A DNA stretch of 64,000 nt from contig NZ_JALKBC010000005.1 of assembly GCF_023015865.1 (NCBI RefSeq), positions 405,734 to 469,733 of the forward strand, written 5' to 3'. This document shows positions 36,780 through 46,968 of this stretch, piece after piece. Source of the DNA: Arenibacter sp. F26102 (GTDB lineage: Bacteria > Bacteroidota > Bacteroidia > Flavobacteriales > Flavobacteriaceae). Below the pieces are notes generated by a model. That model was not told the origin of the DNA and did no database searches. It saw only the letters and a list, made by a program, of their open reading frames with translations. Position 1 is the first letter of the stretch; the number at the start of each line of letters is the position of its first letter. Both the position numbers and the translations under genes were made by a program.

Positions 36780-38366
36780 TTACAAGATATAGTCGGTACT
36801 GATGAAGTTAGACAATCTTGATTCCAATAATTGCTCCACGGTTTCATTGTTAAGTTCGTTGTCTTTAAAGGCTACAAAGGTTCGGATGGAAAATGAGCGA
36901 AGGGCATCATATACACTTAAGGTAGCCTGTGCTGAATCTTTACGCCCTGTAAATGGATAAACATCAGGGCCTCGTTGGCAAGAACTGTTAAGGTTTACCC
37001 GGCAGACCAAGTTTACCAAGGTGTCAATTAACGGGGCAAGGGCATATACATCCTTGCCGAACAAACTTACTTGCTGGCCATAATTGGACTCGGCCATATC
37101 ATCCAAGGGTTCTTCAATATCCTTAAAGGTTACGATTGGGATTACCGGCCCAAACTGCTCTTCCTTATAAACTCTCATCTCTTTGTTTACCGGATACAGA
37201 ATTGCAGGCCAAATGTAATTATCGGAATGTGTACCTCCTTTTTTGTTTAATATTTTAGCACCTTTTTCCCTAGCATCATCTATTAATTCCTGGATATAGG
37301 CTGGTTTTCCGGGTTCCGGCAACGGAGTTAATTTAACGCCATCTTCCCAAGGATTTCCAAATTTAAGGGCATCTACCTTCTCTGCAAATCTCTTGTTAAA
37401 TTCACTGGCAATATCCTCATGGACATAAATTATTTTAAGAGCGGTACAACGCTGTCCGTTAAAGGACAATGTCCCGGCAATACATTCATTAATAGTTAAG
37501 TCCAAATCCGCATCTGGAAGTATAATGGCAGGATTTTTGGCTTCCAAACCAAGTACTAAACGAAGTCTGTTGCTTTTTGGATGTTGGTTTTGTAAGGCAT
37601 TCGCAGATTTACTATTGCCAATTAAAGCCAAAACATCAACTTTTCCAGTTTGCATTATTGGTGCGGCCACTGCCCTACCCCTACCAAATACAATATTCAC
37701 TACACCTTTAGGGAAACTGCTTTGAAAGGCCTCCAAAAGTGGCGTAATCAATAGGACACCGTGTTTTGCAGGTTTAAAAATTGTGGTATTCCCCATGATT
37801 ATGGCAGGAATAAGCAATGCAAAGGTTTCGTTTAAGGGATAGTTATATGGCCCTAAACACAATACTACTCCAAGCGGTCCCCTTCTAATATGCGCATAAA
37901 CACCATCGTTTTTTTCAAATTTGGCGTTATCCCGATCAAGCTGCTTGTAATCTTCTATGGTATCGTTAATATACTCTACCGTTCTGTCGAACTCCTTTTG
38001 TGAGTCTGGGAGCGATTTTCCAATTTCCCACATCAGAAGTTTTACAATTTCATCCCTTTTAGTCTGCATTTTCTTCACAAAAATCTCCATACAATCTATA
38101 CGCTCCTTAACACGCATGGTTGGCCATATGCCCTTACCCTTGTCAAAAGCTACCAAAGCTGCGTCCAAAGCTTCCAAGGCTTCTTTTTCCTCCATGTCCG
38201 GAATACTTCCCAATAAGGTGGGTTCATATTTGTCCGTACTGGATATGGTGGAGTATACCTCCGTTGTATTCCCTGTCCACTCTTTTAATTGGCCGTCCAC
38301 CAAGAAGTGTCGTTGGTCAATTGTATTTCTTATTTGAAATTCTTCCGGTATTGTTATATCACTCAT
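36780..38366 (-). CDS. gapN: NADP-dependent glyceraldehyde-3-phosphate dehydrogenase
   Basis: A 528-residue non-phosphorylating GAPDH of the aldehyde dehydrogenase superfamily. It has the nucleotide-binding [22 protein letters not shown], the catalytic Glu in [13 protein letters not shown], the nucleophile in [10 protein letters not shown], and the C-terminal [22 protein letters not shown] typical of GapN. It oxidises glyceraldehyde 3-phosphate to 3-phosphoglycerate and yields NADPH, bypassing phosphoglycerate kinase. Monocistronic. Confidence 0.92.
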   Translation of the reverse strand: MSDITIPEEFQIRNTIDQRHFLVDGQLKEWTGNTTEVYSTISSTDKYEPTLLGSIPDMEEKEALEALDAALVAFDKGKGIWPTMRVKERIDCMEIFVKKMQTKRDEIVKLLMWEIGKSLPDSQKEFDRTVEYINDTIEDYKQLDRDNAKFEKNDGVYAHIRRGPLGVVLCLGPYNYPLNETFALLIPAIIMGNTTIFKPAKHGVLLITPLLEAFQSSFPKGVVNIVFGRGRAVAAPIMQTGKVDVLALIGNSKSANALQNQHPKSNRLRLVLGLEAKNPAIILPDADLDLTINECIAGTLSFNGQRCTALKIIYVHEDIASEFNKRFAEKVDALKFGNPWEDGVKLTPLPEPGKPAYIQELIDDAREKGAKILNKKGGTHSDNYIWPAILYPVNKEMRVYKEEQFGPVIPIVTFKDIEEPLDDMAESNYGQQVSLFGKDVYALAPLIDTLVNLVCRVNLNSSCQRGPDVYPFTGRKDSAQATLSVYDALRSFSIRTFVAFKDNELNNETVEQLLESRLSNFISTDYIL

Positions 38367-38606
38367 GTTGTTTGGTAAATTTTTCAGTTGTTATAAAAAT
38401 AATACCTATTTAGAACCCAGCATAGTTATTCATTAAAAAATAAATGTTTTTATTGAAGCACTACCTATTTCCAGAGTTTGGCCCACATTAAACACAGATT
38501 ACACAACAATTGTTTTATGGTCTACTTATTTCTACATTATTTAGCCTCACAGAATTAACTTTCTATTTTATAATATTATTCCTACAACCAATCCCATACA
38601 ATTCCA

Positions 38607-41600
38607 ATGAAAAAACATCTTATTAGTTTACTACTTGCTCTCCTATTATCATTGTTAAATCATGCCCAACAATGGGAGCCATTGGGTGCAAACGATTTTA
38701 ACGCCCCTTCTTCGAATTCAGCAAGGTATTTATGCATAGCGAATGGTCCCAATAATAGTGTTTATAGCGCTTTTCAGGACAAGGATAATTCCTCTAAGGT
38801 AAGTGTTAAACAATTTATCAACAATGAATGGGTCTATGTAGGCATACCTGGTTTTTCAAGTACCTATTTTAATTCTTTATTTATGGCTACGGATACCAAT
38901 TACCAGCCATATGTGATTTTTTCCGATGGTGGTTATGATAACAGGTCAACGGTAATGCGTTTTAATAACGGAACTTGGGAGTTGGTAGGTGATCCAGGTT
39001 TTAGTGCCAGTGCTTCCTATGGCAATTCACTAGCTATTGCCCCGGACGGAACTATTTATGCCGCAGTTACAGACTCGGCCAATTCTTCAAGGCTTGTAGT
39101 TTATCAATTTGTTAACGGTGCTTGGGATATTCTAGGTTCATCGCCTATCTCGGATTCTTACGCAAGCTCGATCAATATAGCAGTGGACAGTAACTCCATT
39201 CCCTATGTAGCTTACGCCGAAGAGCTGGCAAACTATAAGCGATATGGTTCTGTCCAAAGGTATATAAATGGAGTGTGGGAATATGTTGGTAACCAGTCTT
39301 TTACTGGTGCAACTTCTTATTTATCCTTTGCTATTGATAATGATAACGTGCCTTATGTTTTAACCAATGATGCCTCAAACGGCTATGTCCCCATTATTTC
39401 AAAATTTAGTAACGGAACATGGGGACCAGTAGGTTCAAATGTAATTTCAGAAGACATGTCAGGTTATCTGGCCATGACAATTACAGAAAACAATACTCCC
39501 GTTGTGTTGTATCATGGACAAGCTAGTAATCTGATCGTAAAACAACTCAATAACGGCAGCTGGGAAACCGTAGGCTCGGATAGTTCGGCATTTGATCGGG
39601 TATTTAACCAACCGAGTATTACTGCCACAAACGATAAAATATTTGTATCCCAACCGGGAGATGAAATGATGGGCATGGGTTCTATAAGTGCCGTATATCA
39701 ATTTTTAGATGGAGTATGGTCTTCTACAGGGGAAAATACAGGTATTGCGAAAGGAAACTTTCAAAAGGACGCTTTGGCCATAGACAGCAATGGAATGCCT
39801 TTAGTAGCTTTTGTAGACTATGATAATGACTATAAGATTTCAGTTCTAGGTTTTCAAAATAATGAGTGGATTCCTGTAGGTAATAAAGGTATTTCGGCAG
39901 CTTCGGCTACTCCGGTAACTATGGATTTGGACTCCAACGATGTCCCCTATATATTTTATATGGATTCTTCGGTTGAGGGAAGAGGAACGGTACAACGCTA
40001 TATCAATAATAATTGGGAAGTGCTGGGCTCCATAGGATTCACAACAGCAAATGGGCAGAGCATATCTATTGCGTTAGACCCCAACAATGTTCCCTATGTG
40101 GTTTACAGTTATTACTCGGGTGGTTACAAATTGGAAGTCATGAAGTATAATGGATCCAGTTGGGAAATGGTCGGTGACCCTAATTTTACTGGACCTACCT
40201 CCGATATGGATCTTGATTTTAGTAAAGATGGCACACCTTATTTAGCATATACCGAAGGTAATAACGGATACAAAGAAGCCGTACGGCGCTACGTAAACGG
40301 ATCTTGGGAACGAGTTGGCAATATAGGTACTTCATCTGGTGCCGCTTATGGTATAAATATGGAATTTGATTCAAATGACATACCCTATATAGCTTACCGT
40401 GACCAAGGTAATGGCACCAAGGCCGCAGTTAAAAAATTTATTAATAATGCATGGGAATTGGTGGGCGTTGACGGATTTACTTCAGGTTCTACTGTGTATA
40501 CCACCTTAGCCATATCTCCGGATGATATTCCTTATGTTGCTTATAAAGACTATGGCAACAATGGTAAAATCTCTGTTCATCAATTTAAAAATAATACATG
40601 GGAAATTGTAGGTCTAGCTGGTTTTTCGGCATCTAGTATAGAGTGGCCATCCATAAAAGTTGCGAATGACGGAACCGTGTATTGTGTATATTATAGCAAT
40701 TATGATAAAATTTTTGCAAAAAAATTCAGTGATAATTCACTGCCTATTATCACCACGACTAATGAAGTAAGTGTGGCAGAAAATGAAACCGCGGTGATCA
40801 ATGTTAATGCAACGGATAATGATGGGGATAGCGAAGGCAATGGTTTGTCCTATTCATTGTCCAATGATGACAATGGAGGCGTGGACAATGATTTCTTCAA
40901 TTTAGAGCCCACTACAGGGGAACTTAGTTTTAAGGAAGCCCCGGATTTTGAATCTCCATTGGACGAAGGAAATGACAATGGCTATAAGGTACAGCTAAGT
41001 GTTACCGATTTTAAAGGGGGAACAGCAACACAGAATATTTTAGTAAGTGTTACTAATGTAAATGATATGGTGTTGGATATTAGTACAACGGATGTACTCT
41101 GTTTTGAAGGTAATTCCGGTTTGGCAAACATAATCGTAAATCAAGGCAACCAAGGCTATAACTTTGAATTATTTTTGAATGAAAATAGTATTGGAGAAAC
41201 CATAAGCACCCAAAATCAAAATTATTCTTTTAATGGTTTAGTTGTAGGAAACTATTCCGTAAGAGTTACAGACAATGAAGGCCATAAGGTGACCAAGGAT
41301 TTTGTAATAGATCAACCGGAGGTACTTCGGGCAACAGCAAACACCACCTTGGAAAGTTATGTTGGAGCCAAAGACGGAATTATTGAGCTAACGGTTTCCG
41401 GGGGTATGCCTCCTTATAATTTCAATTGGTCAAACAATGGAACCACAAGCACTATTTCAGGTCTTGGGAAGGGAGTATACTACGTTACTGTTGAGGATGT
41501 CAACGGTTGCACAATTGATTTGCCAGTTACCATTGAATCCAATTCATCTCCAACAATTCTTACACCCGCTTCAATTACCAGTACCGAAAACTCTATTGAA

Positions 41601-42557
41601 GTTATTGATATGGAAGTATCGGATATGGAGGGGGATATGGAAATGAATGGAATAACTTATGCCTTCACTGCCGAAAATAACGGAGGGGAAGACAATTCAT
41701 TTTTCTCTATAAATGCGGATTTAGGTATTATCCAGTTCCTGACCAAGCCAAATTTTGAAAATCCTAGCGATACAAATCATGATAATATTTATCAAATTCA
41801 AGTTAAGGTACAAGATTCTTATGGAGCAAAAACTCTTCAGGATATTAGCATTACTATCCTGGATGATGTAGATGATTATGATGAGGACGGCATTATGGAT
41901 ACCGAAGATTTGGATAATGACAATGATGGTGTTGTAGACACGGAAGATGCCTTCCCATATGATGAATCAGAGGATACCGATACAGATGGCGATGGAATAG
42001 GTAACAATGCAGATACGGATGATGACAATGATGGTGTTCTTGACACGGAAGATGCTTTTCCTTTGGATGGATCAGAAGATACTGACACGGATGGTGATGG
42101 AATTGGGAATAATGCAGATGAGGATCATGACAATGATGGCGTGGTGGACAGCGCAGATGCTTTTCCTTATGATGAATCAGAAGATACAGATACTGATGGG
42201 GATGGCATTGGCAATAATGCGGATAACGATGATGACAATGACGGGATACCTGACCTTCAAGATACCTTCCCAGAAGATAGTTCTCCGAAGGTGATACCTG
42301 CACAAGCCTTTACGCCAAACGGTGATGGTGTTAATGACTACTGGATAGTGCCGGGCATAGACAATTATCCCAATAATAATGTTAAGGTTTACAATAGATC
42401 CGGTAATGCTGTGTTTGAAACCAGAAATTATCAAAATAACTGGAACGGAGCCTATAACAATAATAATGGTAAACTTCCGGCGGGATCTTATTTTTATGTC
42501 ATTGAATTTGGAAATGGCCAAAAGTCCCTTCAAGGCTGGATCTTCATCAATTATTAA
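38607..42557 (+). CDS. Large T9SS-exported adhesin with cadherin, SprB-like and thrombospondin-3 repeats
   Basis: A 1316-residue surface protein with a signal peptide (ISLLLALLLSLLNHAQ). Residues about 20-705 hold roughly a dozen units of about 50-55 residues with the pattern ...NN.WE.VG..GF... followed by IPYVAY, probably beta-propeller blades. Cadherin-like domains lie at about 711-818 (PTTGELSFKEAPDFESP) and 980-1086, with SprB-type repeats between (SGGMPPYNFNWSNNGTTST). Calcium-binding thrombospondin-3 repeats follow (about 1089-1221, TDTDGDGIGNNAD). The C-terminus (about 1229-1316, AFTPNGDGVNDYW) is the CHU_C/type B sorting domain of the type IX secretion system. The PorP/SprF gene follows after 28 bases. 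A role in adhesion or gliding is inferred. Confidence 0.9.
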   Translation: MKKHLISLLLALLLSLLNHAQQWEPLGANDFNAPSSNSARYLCIANGPNNSVYSAFQDKDNSSKVSVKQFINNEWVYVGIPGFSSTYFNSLFMATDTNYQPYVIFSDGGYDNRSTVMRFNNGTWELVGDPGFSASASYGNSLAIAPDGTIYAAVTDSANSSRLVVYQFVNGAWDILGSSPISDSYASSINIAVDSNSIPYVAYAEELANYKRYGSVQRYINGVWEYVGNQSFTGATSYLSFAIDNDNVPYVLTNDASNGYVPIISKFSNGTWGPVGSNVISEDMSGYLAMTITENNTPVVLYHGQASNLIVKQLNNGSWETVGSDSSAFDRVFNQPSITATNDKIFVSQPGDEMMGMGSISAVYQFLDGVWSSTGENTGIAKGNFQKDALAIDSNGMPLVAFVDYDNDYKISVLGFQNNEWIPVGNKGISAASATPVTMDLDSNDVPYIFYMDSSVEGRGTVQRYINNNWEVLGSIGFTTANGQSISIALDPNNVPYVVYSYYSGGYKLEVMKYNGSSWEMVGDPNFTGPTSDMDLDFSKDGTPYLAYTEGNNGYKEAVRRYVNGSWERVGNIGTSSGAAYGINMEFDSNDIPYIAYRDQGNGTKAAVKKFINNAWELVGVDGFTSGSTVYTTLAISPDDIPYVAYKDYGNNGKISVHQFKNNTWEIVGLAGFSASSIEWPSIKVANDGTVYCVYYSNYDKIFAKKFSDNSLPIITTTNEVSVAENETAVINVNATDNDGDSEGNGLSYSLSNDDNGGVDNDFFNLEPTTGELSFKEAPDFESPLDEGNDNGYKVQLSVTDFKGGTATQNILVSVTNVNDMVLDISTTDVLCFEGNSGLANIIVNQGNQGYNFELFLNENSIGETISTQNQNYSFNGLVVGNYSVRVTDNEGHKVTKDFVIDQPEVLRATANTTLESYVGAKDGIIELTVSGGMPPYNFNWSNNGTTSTISGLGKGVYYVTVEDVNGCTIDLPVTIESNSSPTILTPASITSTENSIEVIDMEVSDMEGDMEMNGITYAFTAENNGGEDNSFFSINADLGIIQFLTKPNFENPSDTNHDNIYQIQVKVQDSYGAKTLQDISITILDDVDDYDEDGIMDTEDLDNDNDGVVDTEDAFPYDESEDTDTDGDGIGNNADTDDDNDGVLDTEDAFPLDGSEDTDTDGDGIGNNADEDHDNDGVVDSADAFPYDESEDTDTDGDGIGNNADNDDDNDGIPDLQDTFPEDSSPKVIPAQAFTPNGDGVNDYWIVPGIDNYPNNNVKVYNRSGNAVFETRNYQNNWNGAYNNNNGKLPAGSYFYVIEFGNGQKSLQGWIFINY
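41919..42248 (+). repeat. 105-bp tandem repeats coding for thrombospondin type-3 units
   Basis: The sequence beginning GACAATGATGG recurs at 41919, 42024, 42129 and 42234, exactly 105 bases (35 codons) apart, giving three full copies and a partial fourth. Copies differ mostly at synonymous or conservative positions. They encode the acidic Ca-binding DNDG...TDTDGDGIGNNAD units. Confidence 0.9.
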
Positions 42558-42585
42558 ATCAACACTATAATTTTAAAACAATACA

Positions 42586-43470
42586 ATGAAATCATATAAA
42601 GGCCTATTTATCCTGTTCATGCTTGCCTATTCTACAATTCAAGCACAGCAGGATCCAAATACAATATTTTACCGCTATAACATGAATATTTATAATCCGG
42701 CATTTGCAGGTAGTTCAGAAAGTTCAGACATTACTTTAGGTATTCGCAGTCAATGGGCGGGAATTGAGGGTGCTCCAGAAGGTCAGAGCGCTATTTTTAG
42801 CACACCTTTAAATAAGAAGGCTGGATTAGGAGTATCTATTTTAAATGATAAAACGTTTATAGAAAATCATACTTCCGTAGCCGTTGATTTTTCCTATCAC
42901 GTTCAATTGAGTGACACTTATAAACTTTATTTTGGACTTAAAGCAAGTGCGAATTCTTATAGCGCAAATACTTCTGGATTAGTAACATACGGAATTGGTC
43001 AGGATGCTACACTTGCGGATTATGAAAGTAGGTTTATGCCCAATATTGGTGCCGGTATCCTTTTAATGCATCAAGATTATTTTATTTCATTTTCCATTCC
43101 AAGATTGTTGACTCCGGAGCGTTTACAGGAAAAAGATGGCACTGCTTACTTAGGGGAAAGTAAAATGCATTTGTATTTAGCGGGTGGTTATGACCTGAGA
43201 TTGGGGGCATTTTCAAAATTGCAGAATTCGGTCATGTTCCGATATGTTCAGGCCGCTCCTTTATCCGTTGAAATTACATCCATACTAGATTTCGGATATA
43301 AATTCAATCTAGGGACATCTTATAGATATGGCGAAAGTGTAAGTGGCTTGTTTTTATTTAAAGTCAGCGATAATTTTAATCTTGGATATGCTTATGAAGT
43401 AACTACAGGGAATGTTTTTAATCAGAACAAGGCCAGTAGCCATGAGTTATTTATGCGATTATCAATTTAA
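42586..43470 (+). CDS. PorP/SprF-family type IX secretion membrane protein
   Basis: A 294-residue outer-membrane beta-barrel protein with a signal peptide (YSTIQAQQDPN). Hallmarks of PorP/SprF are YRYNMNIYNPAFAGSS and SQWAGIEGAPEGQSAIFSTPLNKKAGLGVSILND. Proteins of this family are encoded next to large type B CTD adhesins (as SprF with SprB) and are needed for their secretion or surface attachment. It lies 28 bases after the 1316-residue adhesin gene, so the two form a dedicated pair. Confidence 0.95.
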   Translation: MKSYKGLFILFMLAYSTIQAQQDPNTIFYRYNMNIYNPAFAGSSESSDITLGIRSQWAGIEGAPEGQSAIFSTPLNKKAGLGVSILNDKTFIENHTSVAVDFSYHVQLSDTYKLYFGLKASANSYSANTSGLVTYGIGQDATLADYESRFMPNIGAGILLMHQDYFISFSIPRLLTPERLQEKDGTAYLGESKMHLYLAGGYDLRLGAFSKLQNSVMFRYVQAAPLSVEITSILDFGYKFNLGTSYRYGESVSGLFLFKVSDNFNLGYAYEVTTGNVFNQNKASSHELFMRLSI

Positions 43471-43486
43471 AGGATAATATTTGTTG

Positions 43487-43520
43487 AAAGTGCCGTTCCT
43501 TAATCTAGGAATGGCACTTT
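43487..43520. terminator. Bidirectional terminator between the PorP/SprF gene and ilvA
   Basis: 14-bp stem AAAGTGCCGTTCCT/AGGAATGGCACTTT with one G-U pair and a six-base loop, between convergent genes. Confidence 0.88.
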
Positions 43521-43538
43521 ACATTTTAAAATTGCTCG

Positions 43539-44792
43539 CTAAATTAAATACTGAAACAAATCCGGCTTATCGTTAATGTATTCGCCAAAAAAGTTGTTGT
43601 CCTTCATCCTCTTTATGAGGGGAGCCAAATCTTCCGGACTTTTTAATTCAATTCCCACTACCGCCGGTGCATTCTCCCGACTCGATTTTTTTGAATATTC
43701 AAAATGGGTAATATCATCAGTTGGACCCAAAATATCAACAACGAATTCCTTTAGCGCACCCGGTCTTTGAGGAAAGCGTATGATAAAATAATGCTTTAAT
43801 TTTCCGTAAAGCAAAGCGCGTTCCTTTATTTCTGCAGTACGCGTAATATCGTTATTACTACCGCTCACAATACAAACCACGTTCTTGCCTTTGATTGCAT
43901 CCTTAAAATCATCCAAAACAGTTATGGTAAGGGCTCCGGCCGGTTCCACTACAATGGCATCCCTGTTGTAAAGATCCAATATGGTCTGGCAAACCTTCCC
44001 TTCGGGAACGGTGACCATATCAAAAAGACATTCCTTGCAAATATCAAAAGTAAGATTGCCAACTCGTTTTACTGCAGCACCATCGATAAATTTATCTATA
44101 TGTTCCAATTCGGTATTAATGCCCTTTTCTATTGAATTTTTCATGGATGGGGCTCCTTCAGGCTCCACGCCTATAATTTTTGTATGGGGCGACAAAGTTT
44201 TGAATACGGCACAGAGACCAGATGCCAAACCACCACCTCCAACAGCTACAAAGACATAATCTATGGGTTTTTTGGTCTGTTCCAATATTTCCAAAGCAAC
44301 GGTAGCCTGTCCTTCAATTATTTTGGGATCATCAAAAGGATGGACATAGGTCTTATTTTGAGCTGCACAGAATTTTTTGGCTGCATCCGAGGAATCATCA
44401 AAGGTATCTCCCTCGAGAACTACGGTTACCCAGTCCCCTCCAAATAATTTTGTCTGTTCTACCTTTTGTTTTGGGGTAACGGAAGGCATATATATGGTAC
44501 CGTGTATTCCTAAATGATTACAGGCGAATGCAACACCTTGGGCGTGGTTTCCAGCACTGGCACAAACAACTCCATTTACGGTTTCATCCTTGGTAAGGGA
44601 GTTAATTTTATTAAAGGCACCTCTAATCTTGTAGCTTCTTACCCTATGTAAATCTTCCCTTTTCAGTAGAATATTGGCATCATAGGCCTTGGAATATCTA
44701 ATGCTCTGCATTAAAGGTGTAATATCCGCCACTTGCCTAATAGTTTCGGCAGCCTTTTTGATGTCCTCCAATTTGGGAAAATATGGTTTCAT
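43539..44792 (-). CDS. ilvA: Threonine ammonia-lyase (threonine deaminase)
   Basis: A 417-residue PLP enzyme converting threonine to 2-oxobutanoate, the entry into isoleucine synthesis. PLP Lys55 lies in RSYKIRGAFNK, the phosphate-binding loop in VGGGGLASGL, and SGSNND closes the cofactor site. A single ACT-like regulatory domain (about 340-417, HYFIIRFPQRPGALKEFVVD) is present, shorter than the double domain of E. coli IlvA. Last gene of ilvDBNCA; a stable hairpin (44808-44842) precedes it. Confidence 0.96.
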   Translation of the reverse strand: MKPYFPKLEDIKKAAETIRQVADITPLMQSIRYSKAYDANILLKREDLHRVRSYKIRGAFNKINSLTKDETVNGVVCASAGNHAQGVAFACNHLGIHGTIYMPSVTPKQKVEQTKLFGGDWVTVVLEGDTFDDSSDAAKKFCAAQNKTYVHPFDDPKIIEGQATVALEILEQTKKPIDYVFVAVGGGGLASGLCAVFKTLSPHTKIIGVEPEGAPSMKNSIEKGINTELEHIDKFIDGAAVKRVGNLTFDICKECLFDMVTVPEGKVCQTILDLYNRDAIVVEPAGALTITVLDDFKDAIKGKNVVCIVSGSNNDITRTAEIKERALLYGKLKHYFIIRFPQRPGALKEFVVDILGPTDDITHFEYSKKSSRENAPAVVGIELKSPEDLAPLIKRMKDNNFFGEYINDKPDLFQYLI

Positions 44793-44807
44793 AGGTATTT
44801 ATAAACA

Positions 44808-44842
44808 AAGACCTGCCGAGTTAATTAAACTTGGCAGGTCTT
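44808..44842 (-). terminator. Intercistronic hairpin between ilvC and ilvA
   Basis: Stem AAGACCTGCC (44808-44817)/GGCAGGTCTT (44833-44842). On the minus strand it is followed only by TGTTTAT, a weak T-run. It could be a leaky terminator that lowers ilvA expression or an RNA-processing/stability element. Confidence 0.5.
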
Positions 44843-44860
44843 CAAATTAGTAATGCTTAA

Positions 44861-46336
44861 TTATACTATAGGTTTCATCGCGGTCATGGAAGCACGCAAT
44901 CTTGAACCTACTATCTCTACAGGATGTTCTCTTAATGCCTTATTAACAGCAATTAGTTTTGCGTTATCAACACTTAAATGTTTTTGATCGGCAAAATGTT
45001 TTCCAATTACATCGGTGTCTATGTTTTTCATGAAATCGGCCAATAATGGCTTACAAGCGTGATCAAACAAATAACAGCCGTATTCCGCTGTATCAGATAT
45101 TACCCTGTTCATTTCGAACAATTTTTTCCTAGCAATGGTGTTTGCTATCAACGGAGTTTCATGAAGTGATTCGTAGTAGGCAGACTCGGCGATAATTCCA
45201 GATTCTGTCATGGCTTCAAAAGCCAATTCAACACCTGCTCTAACCATTGCCACCATTAATACGCCATGGTCATAAAATTCTTGTTCCGAAATTTTATCAG
45301 ATCCAGCAGGAGTTTTTTCGAATGCTGTTTCTCCTGTTGCTGCTCTCCAAGTCAATAGGTTTTTGTCATCATTGGCCCAGTCTTCCATCATAGTTTTGGA
45401 GAAATGACCGCTCATGATATCGTCCATATGCTTGTGGAAAAGTGGACGCATAATATCCTTTAATTCTTCTGAAAGTTCAAAAGCCTTAATTTTTGCAGGA
45501 TTGGATAAACGATCCATCATATGGGTAATACCTCCATATTTTAGACCTTCTGTAACTGTTTCCCATCCGTACTGAATTAGCTTGGAAGCATATCCTTTAT
45601 CTATTCCTTTTTCAATCATTTTATCAAAACAAAGAATCGAACCTGTTTGCAACAAACCACAAAGAATGGTCTGTTCTCCCATTAGGTCGGATTTTACTTC
45701 CGCAACGAAAGAAGACTCCAAAACACCAGCCTTATGTCCTCCAGTGGCCACGGCATATGCCTTAGCTTGGGCCAATCCTTTATCCTCCGGGTCGTTGTTT
45801 GGATGTACAGCTATTAATGTAGGTACTCCGAAACCTCTTTTGTATTCTTCACGTACTTCAGAACCTGGGCATTTTGGTGCCACCATAATAACCGTTAAAT
45901 CCTCACGGATCTGCATTCCTTCCTCAACAATGTTAAAACCGTGGGAGTAAGACAATGTGGCTCCTTTTTTCATTAATGGCATAACGGCAGAAACAACACT
46001 TGTATGTTGCTTGTCCGGAGTTAAATTGATAACTACATCTGCAGAAGGAATAAGTTCCTCATAAGTGCCTACCTTAAAACCATTTTCACTGGCGTTTACA
46101 AAAGACTGTCTTTTTTCTTTTATAGCTGCGGCCCTAAGGGCATATGAAATATCCAATCCGGAATCGCGCATATTAAGACCTTGGTTAAGACCTTGGGCTC
46201 CACATCCTACGATTACAATTTTTTTCCCTTTTAAAGCGGATACACCATCAGAAAATTCAGTAGATTCCATAAACCTACATTTTCCCAATTGGGTAAGTTG
46301 TTCTCTTAACGATAGTGTATTAAAGTAATTTGCCAT
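44861..46336 (-). CDS. ilvC: Ketol-acid reductoisomerase, class II
   Basis: A 491-residue long-form enzyme of the E. coli type with duplicated C-terminal knotted domains. It has the nucleotide loop [28 protein letters not shown] and metal/substrate residues in [13 protein letters not shown]. It converts 2-acetolactate or 2-aceto-2-hydroxybutyrate to the dihydroxy acids with NADPH and Mg2+. It starts 46 bases after ilvN and is co-transcribed. Confidence 0.97.
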   Translation of the reverse strand: MANYFNTLSLREQLTQLGKCRFMESTEFSDGVSALKGKKIVIVGCGAQGLNQGLNMRDSGLDISYALRAAAIKEKRQSFVNASENGFKVGTYEELIPSADVVINLTPDKQHTSVVSAVMPLMKKGATLSYSHGFNIVEEGMQIREDLTVIMVAPKCPGSEVREEYKRGFGVPTLIAVHPNNDPEDKGLAQAKAYAVATGGHKAGVLESSFVAEVKSDLMGEQTILCGLLQTGSILCFDKMIEKGIDKGYASKLIQYGWETVTEGLKYGGITHMMDRLSNPAKIKAFELSEELKDIMRPLFHKHMDDIMSGHFSKTMMEDWANDDKNLLTWRAATGETAFEKTPAGSDKISEQEFYDHGVLMVAMVRAGVELAFEAMTESGIIAESAYYESLHETPLIANTIARKKLFEMNRVISDTAEYGCYLFDHACKPLLADFMKNIDTDVIGKHFADQKHLSVDNAKLIAVNKALREHPVEIVGSRLRASMTAMKPIV

Positions 46337-46382
46337 TTTTTAAACTGGATTTTAATTCCCGATTAGCTTCGGGGTTGATTAT

Positions 46383-46907
46383 TTATTGATTAAACTCTTT
46401 TAATAATGATGAAATTTTCATTTCCGATTTAGTAACTGCTATCCGCCCAGAGCGAACGAATTGCATAATTCCATAGGGCTTTAATTGTTGGTACATATCA
46501 TCGATCTCATTTCTTCTGCCACTTTTGGCCAAAACAAAGAAATCTCTGGACACAGTTACAATTTGGGAGTTGCTCTCCTTAATGATATTTTGAATATTTC
46601 GTTCATCGAACAATAAAGTGGAAGCCACTTTAAATAATGCCGATTCCTGATAAATGGTCTCTTCATCGGTATGGTAGAAAGCTTTAATGACCTCTATTTG
46701 TTTTTCAACCTGTCCCACAATATTGCGTACCCAATCTTCAGTGGTGTACACCACAATCGTGAATTTGGACACGTGTTCTATTTCCGATTTTGAAACATTT
46801 AAACTCTCTATGTTTATATGTCGCTTTAAAAATATCCCTGATATTCTGTTCAGTAACCCTACGCTATTCTCGGAGTATACTGAAATTGTAAACCATTTTT
46901 TTTCCAT
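46383..46907 (-). CDS. ilvN: Acetolactate synthase small (regulatory) subunit
   Basis: A 174-residue subunit with an N-terminal ACT domain (FTISVYSENSVGLLNRISGIF) and a C-terminal ferredoxin-like regulatory domain. It stimulates the catalytic subunit and normally mediates valine feedback. It follows ilvB by 61 bases and precedes ilvC by 46 bases. Confidence 0.94.
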   Translation of the reverse strand: MEKKWFTISVYSENSVGLLNRISGIFLKRHINIESLNVSKSEIEHVSKFTIVVYTTEDWVRNIVGQVEKQIEVIKAFYHTDEETIYQESALFKVASTLLFDERNIQNIIKESNSQIVTVSRDFFVLAKSGRRNEIDDMYQQLKPYGIMQFVRSGRIAVTKSEMKISSLLKEFNQ

Positions 46908-46968
46908 CTCCTCATCCCAATCCTTTATCTAAATATAAGGTTATGGGCAATTTTAATTAATATTTATT

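Noticed and set aside
41876..42303. Ser/Pro- or His/Tyr-rich antisense frames over the adhesin repeats
   Set aside because: They are produced by the 105-bp repeats read in other frames.
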